From the NCBI GenBank assembly GCA_003993805.1, contig RSEF01000006.1, positions 22,831,676 through 22,895,675 of the forward strand: a DNA stretch of 64,000 nucleotides, in the 5' to 3' direction. A program made the position numbers and the translations under genes. Origin of the DNA: Himantopus leucocephalus (Eukaryota > Chordata > Aves > Charadriiformes > Recurvirostridae). Of this stretch, positions 53,792 to 64,000 are shown piece by piece. Numbering within the stretch: the first letter of the stretch is position 1; every line of letters starts with the position of its first letter. The notes beneath the pieces were generated by a model that saw only the letters and a program-made list of their open reading frames with translations, made no database searches and had not been told where the DNA came from.

Positions 53792-56700
53792 TGTATGTTT
53801 TTAAAATCCTTTGAGGAGAGTTAATCTACTTCTCACTCTTCTTAGGTACCACTGGTTATTGATCCCAACTTCCATGACTAAAAAACTTTACAAACCGTAA
53901 CATACCTCTAACGTTCTCAAACTCCACATATTTTTTTTATTAACTCCAAGACATCAGTCTTTGTAAGCACATATAAAGCCATGAAACAATGGGACATACA
54001 AATGACATAACTCAGGACAGATACTGGAAGCAGAACTAGCAAATCTTGAGAAGGGATGGAACAATGATGGGATAGTGAAGCACGGACTATCTACAGGCTT
54101 TTCCACCTCTATCCAGTTTGTGCCTAATCTCTCAAACGCAAACCACAACCCTATGCTTAAACATCTTCCTGAAAAAGGCTGAAGGGAGAGTAAAAGACAT
54201 GGTTAATGTGCAGGTGGCACATTAAAAGGTGGCCCTTTTTCTTTGTGGCACAGTGTAAGATCCAAACTAATTATCATAAAAATTAATTAAGTGTGAACAG
54301 TAAAGCTACGAGGTAAGGACAGGAGGATTCCATTCTCTTAGGCTTAAATAGAAAGGCAGAACTCTAGCTATAAATGTCTTCTTCAACTCCTGAAAACATC
54401 GGGGTAACATGAACTGACAAAACAGTATGATGAAAATAACATACAAAGGTACATACCAGTGTTCAACAACTGTATTGCAGTTTGTACCACTGCCTGAGTT
54501 AAATGGGCAGTGAAAGGTTTAACAAAATTCCTTTGCACAAATATACTTCTACTGTCCCTTCTGTTTGTCATTTCTTATATAACTGTTGGGAAATTGGAAA
54601 AAAAACAGGACAAGGGATAGAGGAAAGTGTGAACTTACCTCTATCTGCAGATAAAAGTACAAAATGTCCATTACTAAAATAAAAGTGGTCAGGTATGAAT
54701 CAAGGCTGTGATGAACACTGAGACTACAGCAGTTGCACAAGGAGGGAAGCACCAAGTTGGAAAGGACTTTTGATTATTCATTATTCTAAAGCATTGCAAA
54801 TCTACTTCTAATACAAGCAGAAATCTAGTAAAACTTAGTATCTTAGGGTTTTAAAGTTATTTCATGACCAGTTTTTCTCCCCAGGGATAGGGTGTTCTCC
54901 TTTCTATCCGCAGAAACATGATTAGAACATTATCACTCTATAAGAAAACATAGATTACTAAAACCCAAGCTTTGGTTGCATTACACCACCACCTATGTTT
55001 CACATTACAATGACTGGAGTGTAATCATTTCAGGCTCCACACGCTGTACAATTGCTTCTCTATATTCTGTAACAGGTAATGGAAGCAGATTTTCCCTTTT
55101 GGAAGTTTTTTGCCATTGTATCTCATCTGAACCAAAATTTGTTTCAAGATTCTATGTTGTACTGATTTTGAACTAGGTAACTGGTATATATTGTATGCAC
55201 AAATTGAGAGTATCAACTTGTACTTACATGTGATACTTCAAGCTAATTTAAAATACTAGAGGTCTCAATTCTGAAGTCAAATGACATTACATTTCGGAAA
55301 AAAAAATGAAAATTTGAAACTGTTTATAAATAGGAATAAACTTACAATAATAAATTATTGAAGTTATCAGCTCAATAAACTAAGTAAATGCACATGTCCC
55401 GGATAACAGGAGTAATCACTCAGAAAGGACAGATACATCATCTAGAAATCCTGGTTATACATACTGCCCTTCAGAGCAGGACTGTTATATAAGAGTCCTA
55501 CAACCTACATGTGAAGGTGCATTTGTCTGAAACACACACAGTTATCTTCTAATTTTAACTGCATTTTCCATTCATCTCCCCACACAAATCTCCATAGCCA
55601 AAAGAAAAGGCTCATACTGCTGTACATACAAGAGTAAATGCTGTTTATCACTTCCACATATAAAAAACACTTAAGCCATCCAGTTTTGGACTGGAAATAA
55701 ATATGTGACAGAGATGATGAAACCAAACACACAGCATAGAAAACTATAAAGGTTAAATTGTGAACCACCTAGAACAATAATTTAATTTCAAGCTTCTTAG
55801 AACGTTTTTTCAAATTGAAAAATCCTTATTTCATAATGCAGAAAATATTCCCCAAACAGAAGACTATTTCACGAGTACTAAATCTGTAATATTACTAAAT
55901 TATAATACTGCAGTTGTTACAGAATTATTCTATGTACCAGGTTATCTGATAAACACATACGAAAAAAAAATAATTCAGGTAATTCCTGAATATTTCTGGG
56001 TTTTTTTCTAAATGCTTTGATGTATCCCCAAGAACAAATATGTTTACCTAAAAATACCTATACTGAAAAAAATATATTTCTTGTCTATTAATGCAGTGAA
56101 TATTATGAAACTAATCCACTGTCTCCAAACAAAGAGCACAGCACTAGGAGAAGCAGGAAATAAAGTAGCTTAATCTAAGTTTTCCAATGCCTACACTTTT
56201 AAAAACTCCTGGCCAACTATAATTTCCTATTTGTTATGGTATTGCGTTCTGTAATCACTTAAAACTTAAAAGCAGTGTGAAAACGATAGAAGGGGTGGCA
56301 TCTCAATCCCCTTCTTCCTGTCCTGATAGTGTCTTCCTGAATTTGCACTGCCTATGGAAGTTTTCAAACCCTTTCATGTGTGAATTTAACTTAGTAATGC
56401 AGCAGTTAAAAAACCAAACAAACAAGCAAGCGAAACCACAGTTTTCTGCTGTGATAGTGGGTTACGCATGAATCAAACTTCCTCTAATAGAACAATCCAA
56501 AAAGTGTCAGTCCTAGCAAAAGTTAAGGATCGGGAGCATGCAAGCAGAACTGAAAAGGTAAGCGCAACAGCACTGTTACCTATCAGGTAAGGTCACTTAC
56601 AGTTGTGGAGCAATTCTCTAAGGAGCACAAATAGTTCAGACAAATAAAATGGAAGCAGGAACTTTCTGAAGCCGAATTGCTGCAAGAGAAATTCAATGGT

Positions 56701-57175
56701 GCTTCACCACTTCAAAACAAGTCTCTGGGATCTGACAGAATTAGAACTCTCAACTAACCCTGTCAAGTTTCGAGCTGGTAGAGAAGAGCTGGCCTTCAGC
56801 TGTTTAGCATATTTTGCCACTTAGAAATAATTTTTTTCTTAATCATCTCTTCTTTAGTTTACATGTTGGGAGATACTGATACACATTGTGGGTTTCAATT
56901 ACTTCTGATGCCTTCTAATATATCAAAAACAATCCAACAAAAGCCCTCTCAGAAGTCAGGCTAAATTAACTGAATTGGAAAGCTTTTCATTATCACTACA
57001 TGCAATAGTCTTACAAGACACAAGGGAACAATGTCATTTTCAGAAATTGTGCCCTTATATTTGGTAACAATGTACATTACACAATCAGTATCCTGCAGTT
57101 CCCATGACTCCTTATTCCTACTTTTGCCTCACTGTGTCCGTGCTTTAAACTAGAGCAGAGAACCAACCTGCCTGT

Positions 57176-57198
57176 NAAAAAAAAAAAAAAAAAAAAAA
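57176..57198. repeat. poly-A run with one N at its 5' edge
   Basis: An N at 57176 followed by 22 A, then a further A-rich segment (GCGGCAGACAAAAAAAAAA). Confidence 0.9.
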
Positions 57199-57957
57199 GC
57201 GGCAGACAAAAAAAAAAATCTGCTTCCCCCCACTGCAATTAGTTCTCTGATCTGATTTATTTTGTGCCTGCAAAACCAGCTGCATCAATATAATGAAGGA
57301 AGAGAAGCAGAAGTTGCTGAAGTTGGAAGGACACTTAGGAGCATCTTTGGAATTGCTGTTTGAGGAGAGAGTGTTTACATTTTCTCTGTACTCACTTTCT
57401 CTAATACACAAATACCTGTGATAGATTTGCCCTAGAGAAAAGAGCTGAGACTTAGCTAGAAGGAAATATGTTCATCTCTGCCTTTTTCAAAAACTCACTG
57501 ATGTGTAAGTTTAATTCTCTGTAACACTACCTGCCAGCAGTGGCATAAGTGACAGTGGGAAAGCAATAAGGAATCATGCTCTGTACATCCAAAGACAGTA
57601 TTTTGCTACAAAACCCAACACAGTGAGCAGCAACATACAATACCATGAACATTTAGATTAATTTTTTATTTGAACTAAAGCTAAGTGTTCAAATTAATGT
57701 TCCAGCATTCCAGCATCTACGTTGAACTTTTTCTTTTTTTTTTTTTTTGAAGGTGCCAAGAAGTCAGTTTCATTACTGCATGTGGCAGTTCTATATGAAG
57801 AATTGAGCAGGTTAAAAAGCTCACTGACACTGGAAAGGAACAGTCCCTCATACCTTTCTCCTCCTGCTTACCTTGCACTAATTCAGGCTAGTTTTCTGAC
57901 CCTTGGTTAATTCTTACCAAAGACATCCAGAAATAGGAAAAATCTTGGGTTTAGGTT

Positions 57958-58050
57958 TTAAGAAAAACAAACTAAAAAACAAACAAAAAAACCCCCAACA
58001 AAACAACTTCAAATATTTTTCTTTGTTACTGTTGTTTGGGTTTTTTTTCA
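57958..58050. repeat. imperfect inverted repeat of A/C-rich and T/G-rich tracts
   Basis: An A/C-rich arm (about 57958-58007, with AAACAAAAAAACCCCCAACA) faces a T/G-rich arm (about 58029-58050, TGTTGTTTGGGTTTTTTTTC) across roughly 20 bases. The arms are near reverse complements and could form a cruciform or an RNA hairpin. Confidence 0.55.
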
Positions 58051-58214
58051 CTAAAGCACTGCAGTTTAATGAGAATTTACACACCACGTGTGTGTGCATA
58101 GGGGAGGGGGGAAGCCTGATTCAATACCCGACATAAAACAGCTCAGTTTGGAACTAATTATTTTTTACTATATCAAACGAATGCTACAGTAATTTAATTA
58201 ATGAGCTCTAGTTA

Positions 58215-58395
58215 GCTTTCACATAGACTCCCGAGACGACCTTGTGAGATTCAGCATTCTCCAAAACCTTTCCCTCTGCTGTGGCAACCTTCACCTCGGG
58301 GCTGCAAAGAGCCCAGCCAGAGCCAGCCACTCCCGCGTCCTCGGCGCTCCCCCTGGTGCCTTTCCCCGGTATACGCGGAAAGAAGGAAGCGGCTA
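58215..58395. promoter_or_regulatory. isolated GC/CpG-rich patch
   Basis: About 180 bases with clearly raised GC and CpG (CCCGAGACGACC, CTCCCGCGTCCTCGGCGC, CCCCGGTATACGCGG) in otherwise AT-rich DNA. It may be a small promoter, an enhancer or an insulator. Overlapping ORFs on both strands (69, 99 and 105 codons) are probably a by-product of the low stop-codon density in GC-rich DNA. Confidence 0.4.
58343..58360 (-). promoter_or_regulatory. strong CTCF-like binding motif
   Basis: On the minus strand the bases read GGCACCAGGGGGAGCGCC, closely matching the CTCF core CCACCAGGGGGCGC as I recall it. It lies within the CpG-rich patch, as many stable CTCF sites do. It points away from the homeobox gene. 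Occupancy is inferred. Confidence 0.5.
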
Positions 58396-60029
58396 TTCTG
58401 AGATGGAGAGAATGTCAAATCAAAGGAAACTGGGTTTACAAATGCAGACATGAAGGAAAGAAAGGACTGGATGTTTATGAAGCATATGGAGAGACAAGAG
58501 CTATTGCCGGGAGGAAAGAATTTTGGACCTTTAGTTTTTTTCTGTTGTCTTCCGTTTCTGCAAACCATTTATTTCTATAATCCCCCTCCAGAATTTGGAT
58601 TGCAATGCTTCTAGCAAAATGTATCTTTTACCATTTTTGATAGTGAGCTTTGATACAAACCCACACTGTGGTTTTTATCTTTTAAAAAAAGAAATCTTTG
58701 TAAATATTGAGGAATCTACTAGGACTTGAAAAGCTAAAACGTACTGGAATTACTCATACGATCTTAATTGCACTTCATAAAACATGCATTATAATGTGGT
58801 CTGAAATCAGTCCTCTCTGTCCTATAAATGATTACCTTCCCCCGCCCCCAGGACTCCTCCTCCATCTACAGTCTTATCAGCTGTAGATATGGAAAGCTGT
58901 AGATCAAGTGGAAAAGGGAAAGCAGAAAGAGAAAGGAAAAATCTTACAATGAAGAATGGTTAATGACATATCAAACAGCTTATTTTTTCTGTCAGGGACA
59001 GATTTCCTGTGAGATTTTTTTTAAAAACAAATATCCTTGCTTTTTTTGTTGTGTGTCTTATAATGTGTCAAGGGGGTTAAATTGAGATTAGGCACTATTT
59101 GAATTTTAATTCTAAAAAAATATCGATTTGCGTTAAAAGTATTTTTTTTCTGTTACCATACGATATCCTTTCAGGAAGAAAAGCGTTACCCACTGTCAGA
59201 GGGAGCCTGAAAGCAATAATAGACTACCCCTTTATTGGAGCACAATGCCCCATTAAAATTAAGCTGTTACTCAACTGCTGCTGAATCACAGATGTATAGT
59301 ACTTAACAAGTGGTAGCGCATGCTTTTAGCCCATTAACAGATCCTTCTTTGAGTACTGCAAAGTGCCACTAGGTGACGTAATTCAGGACCATCATAAGAG
59401 GCCTTGCACCAGTGCAACCAAGCAACATTCAATTCGATAAAGAACTGGAGCAAGGAGCAGAGATCAAACTAATCTAATCAGAATATTTAGAAAAGCTGGC
59501 AAAGAGGAAGCCATGACAGTAAGAGTCATATTCAAAAATCATTATTTATTTACTGGTGAGTTACATATGTGTCTGCACATCACTCCAGTTCCTACCCTAG
59601 TCTCTCTATTTGTAGAAAGTGAGTAATTATACTGACCCACTGACTGTAAAGACACCGGCATTTATTTAGATAAAGCAACAAAACGACTCACTACTGAAAG
59701 GAATCATCCTGCTTCTTCCTTTCTGTGCACCAAGTATTCTTCTGTGCAAGTTATAGAGCTCATCCAATTGGGTGGGTTCAGCTCTCCTAGCTGTTAAAAA
59801 ACCATTTGCTTTTCTTTTTTTCCCCCTTGTTTGTTTCCTGCTAGATTAGAAACCTAAATGGACTCCCTGGTAGATCAGAGGGTTACCTAAACACAGAGCA
59901 TGTGGGGAAAAGCATGCCTAGAAAGAGGGAGGGAGGAGTGAAACTACTCCCTTCAAAAGCAGAGAGCTGTTAGTCCTACTCAACATATTTCATTTAGCTA
60001 GGTGTGCCCTTTGTAGGAGAAATGAATGT

Positions 60030-60135
60030 GGTACCGAAAATTTTTAATCTGATTAATGTCATTAGCAATTGTCCACATGACTGAATTAACCTGTCTCCAG
60101 TGTTTTTCATTGCTTAGATAATTTCACTCTAGCAC
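60030..60135. promoter_or_regulatory. candidate enhancer: homeodomain-motif cluster 1
   Basis: Within about 70 bases there are several TAAT/ATTA cores: TTTTTAATCTGATTAATGTC, CATTAGCAATTG and GAATTAACCTG, with an E-box-like CACATG. This density is seen in conserved noncoding elements near developmental genes, but the DNA is AT-rich and chance matches are expected. Confidence 0.22.
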
Positions 60136-60544
60136 ACTGACAAATCCTAGTACAGCTTCTATGCATTAATTTTTTTCCATATTCAAATCAGCACCACGAG
60201 AATAATTGTTGCTTTGCAGGAAGTGATCTTCACAACTGATGCAATGGCTAAAAACATATTAATTACTATAAGGCACTCCATAAAGTTATTTCAATAAGAG
60301 ACTTAAACAGACCGAAGAAAACAGCTCTAACTGATACCAAACATTTTCAGTGATATCTCAATCAAGAAAGGTTACCATTAAATGGCAGCAGAAAAATGTG
60401 AGTCAGTTACACCTCTACTACACTCCTCTAGCTTACTATTTACATTCAAAGTTTTGGTCATTATGGTTTTTATAGTCTACATATTCACAGAAAGTGCTAA
60501 TAAATCAATGGAAGATAGGATAAATGTTTCATCACAGGACCTGC

Positions 60545-60690
60545 CAATTGTTAATTGCTAACCAGAAACTCACGGCAATTACCCCCTAAATTGTAATTGC
60601 TCTCATGTGATGGTCACTTATGGCATTACAATCACTCCATCAAAGTCCTTTAAATGGGGGCTTTGCCTCAAGCCATGTTCTGTATCTTAG
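60545..60690. promoter_or_regulatory. candidate enhancer: homeodomain-motif cluster 2
   Basis: Repeated TTAATTG, CAATTA and TAATTG motifs at 60547-60600, followed by TCATGTGATGG and the C/G-containing CCTTTAAATGGGGGCTTTGC. Function is inferred only from motif clustering. Confidence 0.22.
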
Positions 60691-61645
60691 GTAAATCATC
60701 ACAATAGTGCTCAACCCATGAACATTAGCATTTAAAAAAAATGCAGTTCACCTCAAGCATATTTTTTCTTGTGTTTATCACCTTCATAGCCACTGACACT
60801 CCCTCTTCTAGTTTTGCTGAGCTCCCATGTTAAGTAATACTAAAAGCCTTTTTAAAAAAAAAAAATACATCATCACACAAACAAAAAAATACATATTGAG
60901 TTTCTATCGTAGCAGAACACTATACATTTTTTATAGTGCAGTCACATACCAACACAAGAAAGTTTAGTCATTATCATGTACTTCTGTTTACAATAAATGG
61001 GCCAGTATTTAAAACATGGGCAGCCACCAGGGCCACTTTCATTTTATATCTGCACATGGTTTTCTGCTAACAGTTATACCAACACAAAAATATTGTTGCA
61101 AATACATTTTATTTTGCCCAAGAGGCAGGAGAAATCCTTAATGGTATGTCTAACGGTGTTGTTTACAAGTATAAATTAAACTACTAGTATCGTTTTTAAA
61201 GTGATTGCATTAAATGGAAAAACATCCTCAGCAGCAAAAAAATTTAGAGCAATTCTGACACAAATCTATTAAAGTTTTTATCACCAGCAGATAAAGCAAA
61301 GGAGATTCCCCACCACCCTCCTTTAAAACTATGCTGGATTTTTCAGAAAGAGTGGACAATATGGAATTCCCTGCTCCTAGCCTCTTAAGTACAAATTCAA
61401 AGCCAAACTACTTCAGAGAATGTAAAGAGAATTTCTAGAAAGACTTCCTCAGGTGATTCAGTCCCATGAAAAAAGTAGGAAAGAAGCCTCATCAGTCTCA
61501 CCATAGCATGAGTCTGAAAGACTGCTCTACTCCAAAAATATTATATGAGCTTCCTGTGTCTTTTGAAATTAAACATTTTCTCCTAAAAGCTGTAAAATCG
61601 ATTATTCTAATCTAGTCAGATAATAACATGATCAATGATTGAAGG

Positions 61646-61692
61646 ATTAAAAAAAAAAAACCACAAAAAACCCACACCACAAACAAACCCAC
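61646..61692. repeat. A/C-rich low-complexity tract
   Basis: A run of A followed by CCACAAAAAACCCACACCAC and related A/C sequence. Confidence 0.7.
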
Positions 61693-61928
61693 AAGTTTCA
61701 TTAACACTAAAATACAAATTTAAAAACTGACATCATAGTGGCAATCCTTTTGTTGCTTAAAAACATTTGTTCACTCTTAAAATAAGCACAATAATAATTA
61801 ACAACTAGAAACAATAATATAATAAAGGAATTATGTCTTACTGATCCTTCTGATTAGATGTTACCTGTAACACTAAATATATTACAACAATCCACTTCAG
61901 AAATTGTGTATGACTTTATCATTTTTCT

Positions 61929-61968
61929 ATTTTTTTGGTTGGTTGGTTGATTGGTTGGGGTTTTTTTA
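61929..61968. repeat. T/G-rich tract with tandem GGTT units
   Basis: TTTTTTGGTTGGTTGGTTGA followed by TTGGTTGGGGTTTTTTT, the reverse-complement type of the A/C-rich tracts. Confidence 0.75.
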
Positions 61969-62248
61969 AGATTGATTTCATCTGGTAAATGCAGAAAAAG
62001 AATCTACAGACTTCTCTGTGGTTTATTGTCTTTTTTTCATTAAAAAGGAAAGATGTAACTTGTATCTTGCATCTTAATTGTTTTTAAAAGCTGTAGATTG
62101 CTGTAGGTGGAATTAGAAGCACATGAAGACAATGCAACTGCCATCCCTGTTAGTCTATTCAGATAAGCTTTTCAGTAAAGTGTAAGCGCCAGCTAAATGA
62201 AGTCATTTCTTAACTTTGAAGCATGTGTAGTCACCTCCTTCAAGTTTC

Positions 62249-62280
62249 NAAAAAAAAAAAAAAAGAAAAGAAAAGAAAAA
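62249..62280. repeat. poly-A run with one N and AAAAG repeats
   Basis: An N at 62249, then about 15 A and three AAAAG-like units. Confidence 0.85.
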
Positions 62281-62717
62281 CAGACTACCTAGATGGATAT
62301 TTAAGGGATTTTTTCTCGTTATTATTTTTTAACTGCAGATGTATGTATGAAGAATATTCAAAGTCGGCGTCCAAAAGTTTCTTATTTATGTCATGCTTCG
62401 GCAGACTTAACAAAAGAGCGTGTAAATCCCATTATGTTTTATGGGAGAAAATAATATTCCTGCCCGAAAAAAATATACAAAAACCTTAGAGGAAAAAGAG
62501 CTAGAAGGGTCGCATTATCTGACTATTGCCATCTCACTACAAATACACCACCGTTCATAAAAGATAACATTACGTTCTTTGAAGTCTAAGAATTAACATG
62601 TTGTCTCAAACATGTTCAGCTCTGCGAGAAAGCGAGTTCATTATCTCTGACTGTATAAACTCAAGTAGTAGTGACTGTTTACTGAAACAACCTGTAAATG
62701 TGTTAGCCTGTGTTTGC

Positions 62718-62845
62718 AGAGGATAAGGACTGTGCCATCCCAGGCCCACTTCAGACCGTAAAAGTGGTTCTTTTCTCACCCTTATCTGACTCATCCTTGA
62801 ACAGACTGCCTCTGAACAGAGTTTACACTCCTCTCCTTTGATCTA
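62718..62845. promoter_or_regulatory. candidate enhancer with GATA, AP-1 and TCF/LEF motifs
   Basis: GGATAAGG at 62721-62728, a GATA/AP-1 composite TTATCTGACTCAT at 62782-62794 (reverse GATA core overlapping TGACTCA), and CCTTTGATC at 62835-62843, a full TCF/LEF consensus. The cluster lies 1.1-1.2 kb upstream of the homeobox start codon. Motifs are seen; function is inferred. Confidence 0.35.
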
Positions 62846-63399
62846 CTTTATAAGAACATCAGAACTGTTTACTTTGAAATGCACACATTTCTTTCTTGGG
62901 GTGCAGGGAAAGGAGATCGTGTTTTAAGACATGAACAGATAAATTCAAGCCAATTAGTCATTTTCTCAGAGTTCCTCATCTTGTCCTGTATCCTGAAATT
63001 GCTTACTCTTCTTCTTAAATAAGTTCATAAGAATTAACTCATTCTACCACCTATTCAAAACTTCCCACCCTACTTTCTACAAATGACCTAACAAATTGCC
63101 ATGCTAACGCTACTGTGACCTAGTTTCAAACCTTCTCTCGCTGAAGACTTCTTTATATCTCTGATACTACATAAGCTGAAGTCAACAAGTGTACCTTCCT
63201 TCAGAGGAAGATGAGAGTCATAATTGCATCACTCCACCTCATGGACAGCAGTGGAAAATACTTAACCCTGCATTTCCAACTAACTCCATGTTCAAACAAC
63301 ATCTACCCACCTTGACTTGATAAAGAGCAGCATGTTACTCATAGGTATATTGGGAAGATACTAGTATCAGCGTTTCTCCATAATTTTTACCTGTCTACA

Positions 63400-63951
63400 G
63401 GCTCGAGGACTCGTTCCTACCTCGAGTCGCTCTCCTTTGCTGGTAGAAAGGCAACAGGATGCTTCCAAGCCTTACATCAAACCGGCAAGAGGGGCTCCAG
63501 AACTGGGTTTAAGTCTCATAAAAGAGACCTCTTTATGTCCTCTTTTGTTACCAGTCCCTTCTGAATCCTTCTCCTTCATACCAGGAGATAAAGAGTGAAA
63601 ATCACGGTGTGGTTCAAGAGTCGAGGCCAGCTTGGGCAGCACAAAAAGCGCAGGCCATGATGCAATTAGCGGCAGCTACGTGGTCAAGAGACGACTCAGA
63701 GCTGAACTTGGCGCCAGGTCAGGTAGCCTTGAGTCCTGCTAACTACCTCGTTCAGAGATTAGGCGGATGTAACAATCACCTGAAAGGGGAGATTAAAGCG
63801 CCTCTCAATGGGGTCCTTTGTTCTCGGCCTCATTTGATGCTTTGCGGCCTTTTCAAACCGCGTCGCGGAAGGCGCTTTAAATGTTTGCCCCCAGAGCCGG
63901 GGCGGCTACAGAGAGCGGGGAGCGGCGGCAGCAGCGGCAGGGCCGGGAGCG
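63400..63951 (+). promoter_or_regulatory. CpG-rich promoter and 5' UTR of the VENTX-like gene
   Basis: CpG density rises from about 63400 and becomes island-like after 63800. Notable motifs are the palindrome TGGCGCCA (63709-63716) with a Smad-type AGAC nearby (63689-63692), and CCTTTGTTC (63815-63823), which fits both TCF/LEF and SOX. There is also a TATA-like CTTTAAAT at about 63875-63882. If that box is used, transcription starts near 63905-63912, leaving a 5' UTR of about 45 bases and excluding the out-of-frame ATG at 63881. BMP and Wnt input to Vent genes is established in frogs and fish; use of these particular sites is inference. Confidence 0.6.
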
Positions 63952-64000
63952 ATGGAGAAGGGCCCCTTCTCGGTGGAGTGGCTGGCCCAGAGCAGCCGCG
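63952..64000 (+). CDS. VENTX: Vent-family homeobox protein (VENTX-like), N-terminus only
   Basis: Sixteen codons plus one base are visible, giving MEKGPFSVEWLAQSSR. The stretch FSVEWLAQSS matches the conserved N-terminal signature of Vent homeobox transcription factors (human VENTX has a GSVDWLSQSS-like stretch; fish vox/vent and frog Vent2 have very similar starts). In frogs and fish, Vent proteins are BMP-induced repressors that act in ventral patterning and pluripotency control. The ATG has G at -3 and +4, a good initiation context. It is the first in-frame ATG after a stop at 63835-63837, and it sits directly downstream of a CpG-rich promoter. The homeodomain lies beyond the window, so the assignment rests on the N-terminal motif alone. 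An NK-like or other homeobox gene is the main alternative. Confidence 0.72.
   Translation, partial: MEKGPFSVEWLAQSSR

Larger units (their letters stand above)
52651..58209. other. noncoding AT-rich stretch
   Basis: No gene recognised. It contains a G12 run (53780-53791), poly-A with an N (57176-57198), and an A/C-rich versus T/G-rich inverted pair (57958-58050). ORFs are all short and featureless. Confidence 0.55.
58396..62717. other. noncoding stretch upstream of the homeobox gene
   Basis: No gene recognised. It contains two homeodomain-motif clusters (about 60030-60130 and 60545-60690), A/C-rich (61646) and T/G-rich (61929) tracts, and poly-A with an N (62249). This is the zone where enhancers of the downstream homeobox gene would be expected. 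Confidence 0.5.

Noticed and set aside
54753..54775. AGTTGGAAAGGACTTTTGAT, CR1-like in reverse orientation
   Set aside because: Too short and unsupported by flanking sequence.
57317..57350. GTTGGAAGGACACTTAGGAG, CR1-like in reverse orientation
   Set aside because: Only about 20 bases resemble the CR1 tail and the flanks do not continue the match.
58251..58580. Overlapping ORFs of 69, 99 and 105 codons on both strands
   Set aside because: Overlap in several frames in a GC-rich patch points to low stop density, not to coding; the peptides resemble nothing known to me.

Overview
This window is AT-rich, gene-poor vertebrate DNA, most likely from a bird. The evidence is a metazoan heparan-sulfate sulfotransferase gene, several CR1 LINE fragments with the typical 3' tail, few other recognisable repeats, and a CpG-rich vertebrate homeobox promoter at the right edge. 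I cannot name the species. A crocodilian or turtle is less likely, because their DNA usually carries more repeats of more kinds.

Layout. Bases 1-964 are the tail of an intron. A splice acceptor at 963-964 leads into an exon with a 119-base 5' UTR, which holds a 34-codon upstream ORF, and a complete 309-residue coding region (1084-2013, +). This encodes a heparan sulfate glucosamine 3-O-sulfotransferase of the HS3ST1 type, followed by an AT-rich 3' UTR with two AATAAA signals near 2.5 kb. From there to about 63.4 kb I see no convincing protein-coding gene. This roughly 61-kb desert holds six CR1 fragments, one interrupted by a 100-N gap. It also holds poly-A and poly-G tracts (four of the five single Ns in the window sit in or beside poly-A runs, one beside a poly-G run), recurrent A/C-rich low-complexity tracts, a G-quadruplex motif at 47.96 kb and two good CTCF-like motifs (30.8 kb and 58.3 kb). 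Several short motif-dense or CpG-retaining patches look like cis-regulatory elements. One candidate spliced, probably noncoding transcript (51067 to about 52.65 kb, +) has good splice sites, a 43-base internal exon and terminal AATAAA signals.

At the right edge a CpG-rich promoter leads into an ATG at 63952. Its first 16 codons match the N-terminal signature of Vent/VENTX homeobox proteins (FSVEWLAQSS). The gene runs off the window.

How it fits together. The two coding genes share a strand but not a pathway: one edits heparan sulfate in the Golgi, the other is a BMP/Wnt-related developmental transcription factor. The desert between them, with clustered homeodomain, GATA, AP-1, TCF and CTCF-like motifs nearer the homeobox gene, fits a regulatory landscape. 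The most interesting inference is that the sulfotransferase may be an HS3ST1 paralog linked to VENTX (human 10q26) rather than HS3ST1 itself (human 4p15). These two human regions belong to one ancient paralogous group. No searches or alignments were run; family statements are from memory.
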